A stretch of 64,000 nucleotides of DNA. It comes from Quercus robur. Lineage: Eukaryota > Streptophyta > Magnoliopsida > Fagales > Fagaceae. Shown piece by piece: positions 9,976 through 19,497 of this stretch (positions are counted from its first letter, which is position 1; each line of letters begins with the position of its first letter). A program made the position numbers and the translations under genes. The stretch lies in the NCBI RefSeq assembly GCF_932294415.1, contig NC_065536.1, forward strand, positions 48,581,854 through 48,645,853, read 5' to 3'. The notes beneath the pieces are model-generated. The model did no database searches and was not told the origin of the DNA. It saw only the letters and a program-made list of their open reading frames with translations.

Positions 9976-11470
9976 AATGGTTAAACAGAACCTTAGCTAT
10001 GTCGGGTCCTCGGACCTCTTGCTTTGGGGAAATTAACACGCACCAGAATCTTGTGAAATGGTTAAACAGAACCTTAGCTATGTCGGGTCTTCGGACCTCC
10101 TGCTTTGGGGAAATTAACACGCACTAGAATCTTCCGAAGCGGTTAAATAGAACCTTAGCTATGTCGGGTCCTCGGACCTCCTGCTCTGGGGAAATTAACA
10201 CGCACCAGAATCTTGTGAAGCGGTTAAACAGAACCTTAGCTATGTCAGGTCCTCGGACCTTCTACTCTGGGGAAATTAACACGCACCAGAATCTTGTGAA
10301 GCAGTTAAACAGAACCTTAGCTATGTTGGGTCCTTGGACCTCCTGCTCTGGGGAAATTAACACGCACCAGAATCTTGTGAAGCGGTTAAACAGAACCTTA
10401 GCTATGTCGAGTCATCGGACCTCTTGCTTTAGGGAAATTAACACGCACCAGAATCTTGTGAAGCGGTTAAACAGAACCTTAGCTATGTCGGGTCCTCGGA
10501 CCTCCTGCTTTGGGGAAATTAACACGCACCAGAATCTTGTGAAGCGGTTAAACAGAACCTTAGCTATGTCGGGTCCTCAGACCTCCTGCTTTGGGGAAAT
10601 TAACACGCACCAGAATCTTTTGAAACGGTTAAACAGAATCTTAGCTATGTCGGGTCCTCGGACCTCCTGCTCTGGGGAAATTAACACGCACCAGAATCTT
10701 TTGAAGCGGTTAAACAGAACCTTAACTATGTCGGGTCCTCGGACCTCCTGCTCTGGGGAAATTAACACGCACCAGAAACTTGTGAAACGGTTAAACAGAA
10801 CCTTAGCTATGTTGGGTCCTTAGACCTCCTGCTTTGGGGAAATTAACACACACCATAATCTTTTGAAGCGGTTAAACAGAACCTTAGCTATGTCGGGTAA
10901 TTAACACGCACCAGAATCTTTTGAAGCGGTTAAACAGAACCTTAGCTATGTCGGATCCTCGGACCTCCTGCTCTGGGGAAATTAACACACACCAGAATCT
11001 TGTGAAGCAATTAAACAGAACCTTAGCTATGTCGGGTCCTCGGACCTCCTGCTTTGGGGAAATTAACACGTACCAGAATCTTTCGAAGCGGTTAAACAGA
11101 ACCTTAGCTATGTCGGGTCCTCGGACCTCCTGCTTTGGGGAAATTAACATGCACCAAAATCTTGTGAAGCGGTTAAACAGGACCTTAGCTATGTCGGGTC
11201 CTCGGACCTCCTGCTCTGGGGAAATTAACACGCACTAGAATCTTGTGAAGCGGTTAAACAGAACCTTAGCTATGTCGGGTCCTCAGACCTCCTGCTCTGG
11301 GGAAATTAACATGCACCAGAATCTTTTGAAGCGGTTAAACAGAACCTTAGCTATGTCGAGTCCTCGGACCTCTTGTTTTGGGGAAATTAACACGCACCAG
11401 AATCTTGTGAAGCGGTTAAACAGAACCTTAGCTATGTCGGGTCCTCGGACCTCCTGCTTTAGGGAAACTA
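9961..11470 (+). repeat. 19-unit 81-bp tandem array in element 2
   Basis: The unit contains AGAATCTTGTGAAGCGGTTA, then AACAGAACCTTAGCTATGTC, then GGGTCCTCGGACCTCCTGCT, then GGGGAAATTAACACGCACC. GCTATGT cores recur at about 9996, 10078, 10156, 10239, 10320 and so on to 11431. One unit near 10887 has lost about 23 bp. Because 81 is divisible by three, open frames run through the array on both strands (220 codons on plus, 115 on minus). These are arithmetic by-products and I do not call them genes. Confidence 0.93.
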
Positions 11471-11480
11471 GTTACTTCAA

Positions 11481-11870
11481 CAGAAACAAGGTCTTGCATG
11501 GTCCTCGGACTGAAACCTATGGGGAAACTAATTACTTCAAAGAAGAATCTAAGTACTAGATAGAACCAAGGTCTTGCATGGTCCTCGGACTCAAACCTAT
11601 GGGGAAACTAGTTACTTCAGAGAAGAACCTAAGTACTAGATAGAACCAAGGTCTTGCATGGTCCTCGGACTTAAACTTGTGGGGAAACTAGTTACTTCAA
11701 AGAAGAACCTAAGTACTAGACAAAACCAAGGTCTTGCATGGTCCTCGGACTCAAACCTATGGGGAAACTAGTTACTTCAAAGAAGAATCTAAGTGCTAGA
11801 TAGAACCAAGGTCTTGCATGGTTCTCGGACCTCTTGCTTTGTAGAAACTAACACATGCTGACAACTTTCT
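11481..11870 (+). repeat. Five-unit 80-bp tandem array, shared with element 1
   Basis: GGTCTTGCATGG recurs every 80 bp (11490, 11570, 11650, 11730 and 11810). Each unit has GAACCAAGGTCTTGCATGG, then TCCTCGGAC (TTCTCGGAC in the last unit), then CTATGGGGAAACTAGTTAC in most units. It matches the array of element 1 at 1969-2275, although the two elements have different LTR sequences. Confidence 0.9.
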
Positions 11871-12892
11871 AAGTGTTTAAACTAAATTCAATCATGCCTC
11901 AATCCTCGGACTAGACACTTAAGGGAAGCTAACGCTATAAACATCATCGTAAATGTTGAAAAGAACTTTAGTACCCGGTGACCCCCTCGGAATGTTCACT
12001 TTAAATTACATGTCCTTTGGCGGTTGCGCTATTCGCAATGTAGAGCACGCGGTTATTTTCCTGTTTAGTCCTATATAGTTAACTTATTTAAAGTTAGCGG
12101 TGGTGTGCCCGTCAGTTTTGATAAATTCAGGGTGACAACTCTTTACCATCAACAGCATCAATTCTAAGTACTATTCGAAAGAAAAGATACCAACACACCC
12201 ATTCATAAAACAATTATTGCAGAAAAGGAAAGGTACGCAAAATGAAATAAAGTCATCTTTTTATTAGATAAAGAAGAAGTACAGTGTACATAAAAGGGCT
12301 TAGACAAGCCTGTTTCAAAAGCTAACTATAAAAAAAAAAAAAAAAGAAAGAAAAAAGTCCATGGGAACAATAAATCCACAACTTTGTTCTAGCAGAAATG
12401 GAGCAAGTATGGACGGTACCGGCGATGGGACAGAAGAAGAAGCAGAGATGCCAGATCCACAATCTTGCTCCAGCAGCAATCGAGCAAGTATAGATGGTAC
12501 CGGCGATGAGAAATCCAAATTTGCACACGCGTGACACACGACGCCGGATGAAATCCAAATTTTGTCGCACCAAAAATCTAATGCGACCTACGCCTGCTTC
12601 GGATTTTAGCTGAAGGAAGAGCGACCTCTTTTTTTTCCGGTCAAAGGGGAGAAATATCTTTGGCCTCTGCTTCCCTTGCCTGAACTATGTCATTCTGAAT
12701 CTTGGTGACACCCAGGGCTTCTGAAGAGGGCTTGGTCCCTTCACCCTCACCTTTATCCTTGACCATTTCACTCCCTAAATCTCAATCACCACCTTGGTGG
12801 GGCCCTTGGGAATATTTGAAGAGTTAAGAGCCTGAAACTCCCGCAGGGCTCAAGGATCTGCGAATGAAGAAGAATGTCCCCCGTCCCATGCG

Positions 12893-12904
12893 CCTTATAT
12901 AGGA
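12893..12904 (-). promoter_or_regulatory. Antisense TATA box in element 2
   Basis: On the minus strand the sequence TCCTATATAAGG lies about 290 bp inside the 3' LTR, as CCCTATATAAA does in element 1 (about 335 bp). Downstream on the minus strand is a short frame beginning MVKDKGEGEGTKPSS, then a SFS*NPKQ...FWC string that resembles element 1. It could drive an antisense transcript. Confidence 0.45.
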
Positions 12905-13183
12905 GGCAAACCTGGTGGCAATCAATTCGCCCAAATCTCCAAGAAAGAATTACAAGCGAGATAAATCTCGCTCAATTTCCAAAACAGTCTTCAGCCGTTG
13001 GATTTACGTCACCTCGTAAGAAGACCTTAATAAAGCGTGCCTCGTGTACCGAAACGGCAGGAACGCGACTTAGATAAACTAAAAGAATGTCTCACAACTA
13101 GGAGTAGTGCAAAACGGGTGCGAGAGGACAATCATGATATCGAGATCCTCCTTTCCTCCCATGGGGAAGAAAAGAAGAATCTC

Positions 13184-13193
13184 GAGGGGCTAT
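13184..13193 (+). other. Polypurine tract of element 2
   Basis: GAGGGGCTAT abuts the 3' LTR, matching the GAGGGGCTAA of element 1. Confidence 0.75.
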
Positions 13194-13841
13194 TGTGGGA
13201 GGTAAAAGACCAGGAAGCCCATGTCAATATCTACATTGGGCCAAGGGCCCAGTCTAAGGAAGAACCCCTCCTCGGCCATGGGAAGAACCCTCCTCAGCCA
13301 TGGGTGTAGCCGAGGACAAAGGGAGCAGCCTACCATTGGGAGTGACACTCCGGGTCATTCCATGGAATATGGTAAGTACTAAGACAGAAAAGGATAACGA
13401 GAAGAATGGAAATATCTAAGGGAAAGCTGTCATTATTGCATTCAGTGCCCCGTACCTGACATAGCCATGCCTTTCTGCCTTTATAACCACTCCCAACAAC
13501 TTTGGGGATGGGCAAATGGGACAAGTAGCAGCGCTATGAATCTAAAAATCTATGGGAGGGAAAGGGGATATAAATAGGATGGGATGGGAGGCAACAGAGT
13601 GGGAGTCTGGAACCCCTATCACTGACCGCGCACAAGAAAAAGCTCCTCAGATTGTGCCGATGACCAACTTTCTTTGATAAACTCAGTTCATCTTTGCTTG
13701 ACTATCATGAAAACCATATTAACTGTTATCCATGCACTAAGGCCTAGCTCTTCGACCCACTCTCTACAAATTTATTGTACTAGGTTCACTGGTTCAAGAT
13801 CCCATACATTTTGGGCTTGGGCTGAAAAACGTGACCCTACA
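13194..13841 (+). repeat. 3' LTR of element 2
   Basis: This 648-bp LTR begins TGTGGGAGG and ends GTGACCCTACA. It has a few more bases than the 5' copy near 13240 (GGGCCAAGGGCCC against GGGCCC). Confidence 0.92.
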
Positions 13842-13846
13842 CAAAT

Positions 13847-13885
13847 ATTTTAGCGGATACTAGAATAAGAACATTGGCCTCTTGT

Positions 13886-13916
<31 letters not shown>

Positions 13917-16330
13917 TTTTAATTTAAGAATTTATTTTTTCTATTTTACACAATTACTTTTTCAAAAACATCCAAATTAGATTATTTATTCTAAAAGCTA
14001 CTTTAATAAGATATTCATTCTTCATTTGCATCAGCTCGTGTAATTTTTTTTTTTTTTTTTTCTATTTTAGCATAATTGTTTATCTTAACATAAAAATTAG
14101 ATTATCAGCTCGTTCAATATTAACAAAATATAAACAAAAGAAACTATATAGAGTAATGGTTTCCTAATACACTTCTACTAATTTATTTGTGATTACTTAA
14201 AAGGTAAGTGATCAATCAAAATATAACTTTTTTTTTGCTGGAACAATTAAAATATAACTTGACTAGTTTTTAAATTACAACAATAATTTGTAATTAATTA
14301 TATACTAAATTTCGCAATAATTTTCCTTTTAATGTATAAAATCAAAGAATCCATTATAATATCATTTTTGAAATTATTGCAAAAAATTATAATATCATGA
14401 CTGAAAATGCTTATTTCATAATTGTAAGGGTAAAATGCAAATCACACTCCCAAACTTTAGGGGTGTGTTTTTCATTTTACTTTAATTGTAATAGAAACTA
14501 AAAAAGCAAATAGAAGTGCAACAATTCTATAAATGAAATAGTATCAACCACAAAAGTTGAAAATCATATTTAATAACATTGTATACCCAATATTATTCTT
14601 TAAAAAAATAAGTAATTAATGTTGTTAAGTAAATTTCTTTGGTAGATAGTATATAACTTGGAAAAATATTTATAAAATATAGACAAAAATTTAAAAGCAC
14701 TCAAACAATCCTATAGGTGGAATTAGTCAACATGACATCACTCAAAACTAAACGTTTCAAACTTTTAATTTTTATTTTCAAATATTAATTAAGCAAACTT
14801 TAGAACCAAACATATACATGCAGAGTCACCAATTATTTTTTAACTTCTTTTATCAAAAAACTTCTTTGTGCCAACTTTCAATTTGGAACAATTAGTTATT
14901 AATTGAACTCAAAGTCCGATAATTTAATACAAAACACATATAGGTCAAGTGACTATTTTAATTTTTGGATCAACTCTCAATTTGGAATGACTAGTTGTCA
15001 ATTTTGGGGGGCAAAATTTTTTTTTCTTTTTCATAAACCGTAGAAATTCATTGCAATGTAAAGTGTTTGATAATTCCCTCCAAAAAAAAAGTGTTTGATA
15101 ATAACACAGAAGCATAATAGTTGTGGGATATACACCCCATATATATATATATATATATACACACACAGTTTCATGACAATAACCCCACAAACCATTCACA
15201 AAGGCCACGATATCCCCTTGCATTTTATCCATTAGTTGGCGCGTTGTTGCTATCAATTTTGTGACTCGCTTTCACAGTTTCACGTGTCTTTGTTTTTGTC
15301 GTTAGTTTTTGGGCCCTTGTTTTTTGAATTTGACAAATAGGTCAGGCTGTTGATTCTTTTCGACTGTGTGGTTTGACTATAATGACAAGAGTAATTTAAT
15401 ATGAAAACTCTCTCTCTCTCTCTCTTCTGGGAATTTTCGAATTTTCTATTGAAACATTAGGCTTTGATTTTATGTGCCTAGGTGGTTTTCTATGTTTGTG
15501 GGATTATGGAAAAAATATAGGCTTCTTCATATGGTTTTTACCATTTTGGCTATTATCCATTAAGAACGTACGCATGTAATCTGTTTTCAACTGTTTATGG
15601 TTATGAAAAATTTTTTTGTGTGCATTTTTCTCCAAGTTCCAGATTTGTGTTTTTGAAATGCACTAATCTAGTTTAAGTATTTGCTATTCACAGGGTTGAA
15701 TTTGTTAATGTGCAAGTGTTATGGAAAAATGAAGATTGATTTGCAGGATGAAGATAGAATATAGATTTGAAATTTGCTAAATTCAGCTAACTTATTAGAG
15801 TTGTCTTTTCAATCAGTATCTTCTCTGTCTGTGACTCTGTGGCCTAGACTTACAACATTTTCCCATTGATTCTTTAGATACAAAATTTGAATTGTAAACT
15901 TGAGGGTTGGCTTTTAAATTTTGTCACCATCCGTACCCTTTTCCCAATCCATCTGACCAACCTCGGTTTGGGAAATTGGCATTCACCTTAAATTGGAAAT
16001 TGAAAATGTTATAGCAAAATAATTTTTTAAATATGTGGATGATATTGTGAAATCCATGAATAGTGTGTAAACAATATGTGAACAGTGACTTTGTTTTTAC
16101 AAAGTAAGTTTATGTGATGTTACTATTTATGTACTGGAAAAAAAAAAAAAAAAAGATGTTGAAAATGTGAATGTGGATCCGCACAAATGCTCCCTCAATC
16201 TCGTTCAAAAATAGCCGACCGCACTGCTTTGTAAATAATTCAGCCCAACATGTTGACGGGCTTGATCGTGACTAACCATTTTTTTATTATTATTTATTTT
16301 GGGAAGAAAGGACCAACAATTTATCGGGCT
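13847..16330. other. AT-rich intergenic region with simple repeats
   Basis: It holds AT dinucleotide runs near 13900 and 15140, a T run near 14045, a TC run near 15408-15424 and an A run near 16137-16154. Frames are short and resemble no protein I know. The stretch around 15230-15480 is less AT-rich and has a pyrimidine-rich TC tract like a plant leader sequence, but no coding exon follows. Confidence 0.5.
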
Positions 16331-16333
16331 TTA

Positions 16334-17331
16334 AGAGCATTCACATCAGCTCTTAGATAATTGTGTATAAATGTGTAAAATACACATTTTGACCATTTTT
16401 ACACATTTTGAAGCAAAAAACACACTACATCAGTCTTTGTAAACTCGTGTAAACCCATGTATAATTTTCAACGAGTTACAGTACCCATGTAAATTTACAC
16501 GGGCACTGTAGCATGTGTATATATTATTTTACTAATTTCCGTTCGCACCAATTTTTACTCTTCTCTGTGCACAACAACGTCAGCTCTTCATCTTGTTTTC
16601 CTCAGATGCACACAAATACATCCACACAAATAAATCAACACAGAAACACACCCACACACAAACAAACCCACACAGACAAACCAACAGAGAGATATGGGTC
16701 GTCGGTGAAGAAAGGATATGGGTCACCGGAGCTTGGTTCGTGGATCGGCCAGTGAAGAAAGGATCTGGGTTGCCGAGCTTGGTTCGTGGATCGGCCGGTG
16801 AAGAAAGGATCTGCGTCGCCGGAGCTTGGTTCGTGGATCGGCCTATGAAGAAAGGATCTGGATCGGCCGGTGAAGAAAGGACCCGGTGAAGAAGTGATCT
16901 AGGTTGGTAGTTTTTAGAAAGAAAGGATCTGGGTAGCCGGTGAAGAAAGGATCAGCCAGTGAAGAAAGGATCTGGGTAGCCGGTGAAGAAAGAATCTGGA
17001 TCGGCTGATGAAGAAAGGACCTGGTGAGGAAGTGTCGGTCATTTTTGGGAAAGAATGAGAGAAGGGAGAAAAGAGAGAGACAGAGAGAGAGAGAGAAAGG
17101 TCTTCAGTTTAGGAAAAATGAGTAAAGAAAGAGAGTGAGAGCGCACGTGTATAGAGGTAGGCAGTTGACAGAAAAAAAAAAAAAATGAGAAAGGTGAATA
17201 TTTTATTAAAATATCTTGTAAAATAAAAGAACTGATGTGGGTGTTTTATATAGGTGGTAGTGTAAAATAGAAAAAGTAGGTTTTTTCGTGTAAAATAGAC
17301 AGAAAATTTAGAAGGACTGATGTGAATGCTC
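16334..17331. mobile_element. 1-kb TIR element with internal GAAGAAAGGATC repeats
   Basis: The left end AGAGCATTCACATCAGCTCT is the inverse of the right end GGACTGATGTGAATGCTC with few mismatches. TTA flanks both sides (16331-16333 and 17332-17334), compatible with a PIF/Harbinger-type element. The middle (16690-17030) holds several loose repeats of about 45 bp with GGTGAAGAAAGGATCTGGGT and CTTGGTTCGTGGATCGGCC. The 98-codon frame at 16593-16889 runs through these repeats and looks non-coding. No transposase was found. Confidence 0.65.
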
Positions 17332-17528
17332 TTATTGGTCTAAAATTGCAAAACTCCTCAATCTTTGCCACCTATATGGGCCCTAACACTGGGTGTAAGC
17401 TCTAGCCCATTAAGGCGATATTATATTAAATTTCGGACAAAATTTAGGTACAGTACCTTAAGTATCGTTTCTTAAATTTTCCTCTTAAAATTTAATTATC
17501 TAGCTACTTAATTAAAAAAAAACACTTT

Positions 17529-18170
17529 TGTAGGGTCTTGTTTTTCAGCCCAAGCCCAAGATGTATGAGATCATGGACCAGCAAGCCCGGTACAATAAAT
17601 TTGTAGAGAGTGGGTCGAAGAGCTAGGTTTTAGTGTATGGACAACAGTTAACATGGTGTTTATCACAGTCAAGCGAGGATGAACTGGGTTTATCAAAGAG
17701 GGTTGGTCCTCGGCACGATCCGAGGAGCTTTTTCTGGTGCCTCTTGAGTGTTAGGGGGTTCAGCCCCACTTTTCTGCTTCCCTTCACCCTCTTTTATAAT
17801 AGTTTCCTTCCTCTGAATTAGGTTCCTAGTGCTGATATTTGTCCCATCAGCCCTTCCCCCAAGTTGTTGGGAGTGGTTGTAAAGGCGGAAAAACATGGCT
17901 CTATCAGGTACAAGGCACTGAATGCAATAATGGCAGCTTTTCCCTTAGACATTTCTATTTTCTCCGTTATCCTTTTCTGTTTTAGTACTTTTCCTGTTCC
18001 ATGGAGTGACCCGGAGTGCCTCTCTCAGTGATAAGCCGTTCCCTTTATCCTCGGCTACATCCATGGCCGAGGAGGATTTTTCCCATGGCCGAGGAAGGGT
18101 TCTTCCTTGGACTGGGCCCTTGGCCCAATGTAGATAGTGACATGGACTTCCCAGTCTTTTACCCCCCACA
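17529..18170 (-). mobile_element. Solo LTR of the element-2 family
   Basis: This 642-bp sequence is the reverse complement of a family-2 LTR: it starts TGTAGGGTC and ends TTTTACCCCCCACA. The flanks are ACTTT (17524-17528) and ACTTC (18171-18175), a target duplication with one change. Both family hairpins are present, TCCTCGG-CACGAT-CCGAGGA at 17707-17726 and TCCTCGGC...GCCGAGGA at 18048-18073. No internal region is left, so LTR-LTR recombination is the likely origin. Confidence 0.88.
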
Positions 18171-18175
18171 ACTTC

Positions 18176-19492
18176 ATTTCCATGAGAAAAAATCTATATG
18201 GCAGAATCTTAAAAAGAAAACTTAAAAAACAACACTTAAATACTGTAGTGTCTATACTTAAATCGAACCTTTAAATTTTTTTACCTCATGTTTTAACTAG
18301 AAGAAAAGGAGTAAGGAGGTTGCCAGAGGTAGAAATTTTGAGCGTAAAGCATGGTGTCTTCTACTTGCAGAAGAATCAATAACTGATAGGACTAGAGAAT
18401 AAAGTACATATGCACTCTCTCAAGGATCAAGTGGATTCAACTATGGGTGATGTTTATTTCACACTTGTTATTGCACATACACAATCGTACATACACTTTA
18501 TGATTTTAGCACAAAAAGTGTGTGTATTTGATTGTGTGTATTAAGAATCGTAAAATCGTAAAGTGTGTGTCCGGTTGTGTGCAATAATAAGTGTCTACTA
18601 GAATTTACCTTTCAACTATAATATGACCTTACTCCTTAACTATGAAGGTCAGTCATTAACCTCAGCCAAACAAAATGAGAATAAACTTTTGTCAATAAAT
18701 CCTTCACCGTCGGTGGTACGTGATACTCTGTTAAGTCCTATAACTAATTGAAAATTATTCATTCATTCTATTCCTTTTTTTTTTCTTTTTTTCTTTTTCT
18801 TTTTTATATAGTTAATATCATTCATTCATACGTTTTCCCTGTAGGACCTACCCATGTGAAACATTCAAAAAAACAAAAACACAAAAATGAACCCATGTGG
18901 AACAACCGATAATATGTAGATCGTGAGACCCATTGAGGCTCGCTGCCATAGAAACTGTTTTTTAACATTCAATTTAAAAGCTTCAGATTCCTACATCGTA
19001 GTGGAACTGTGGAAGACAGGTTTTACATGCAATTTTTTTTTTAATTGACTGCACCTACGTACTTGTATATATCTTCAGTTGCCCCTAATCTACTTGACCA
19101 CTTGGAATATATTTTCTTGTTTACCATATACTACTTGCCTCTTTGGTATCACACCATCATGGAATCTAGATTTCATTCTAGGGATGAAAGTATTATAAAA
19201 AAATTCATCATTCAACAGAGAGAATTATTCAAACCATAAAAAAAATTGAAACTAACGTTAATTTACTCAAGTTTAACAAAATATAAATTAAAGAAAAAAC
19301 ATAATAATTATTTTTTTAATACATTTTAACTTAATCATCTATGAAGACGTAATTAAGTGTGTGTATGTTTAACAATTAGTTTGTTTCTAAAAAAAAAATC
19401 TATGAAGACGTAACTTAACAATATTTTAAATCCCGAAAATCATCTATGATTGATAAGGGTATTTTCGGCCTATGAAAATTTCTTTAGCTCTT
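18176..19492. other. AT-rich intergenic region
   Basis: No gene was recognised. A stretch near 18460-18600 contains an imperfect inverted repeat around ACACACTTT / AAAGTGTGTG. The frames are short and unsupported. Confidence 0.5.
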
Positions 19493-19497
19493 TGACT

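Larger units (their letters stand above)
8967..13841 (+). mobile_element. Complete non-autonomous LTR retrotransposon with tandem arrays (element 2)
   Basis: This 4875-bp element has LTRs of 641 and 648 bp, TG...CA ends and a perfect 5-bp target duplication CAAAT (8962-8966 and 13842-13846). The primer site and polypurine tract match those of element 1. The interior begins with a decayed Gypsy RNase H segment, continues with a 19-unit 81-bp array and a five-unit 80-bp array, and ends with a segment carrying an antisense TATA box. No gag, protease, reverse transcriptase or integrase was found. The LTRs differ more than those of element 1, including small indels, so this insertion is older. Confidence 0.92.

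Noticed and set aside
10161..11238. Long frames on both strands in the 81-bp array
   Set aside because: The repeat period is divisible by three, so one stop-free unit yields a long frame automatically. Both strands show this, and no start context or domain supports a gene.
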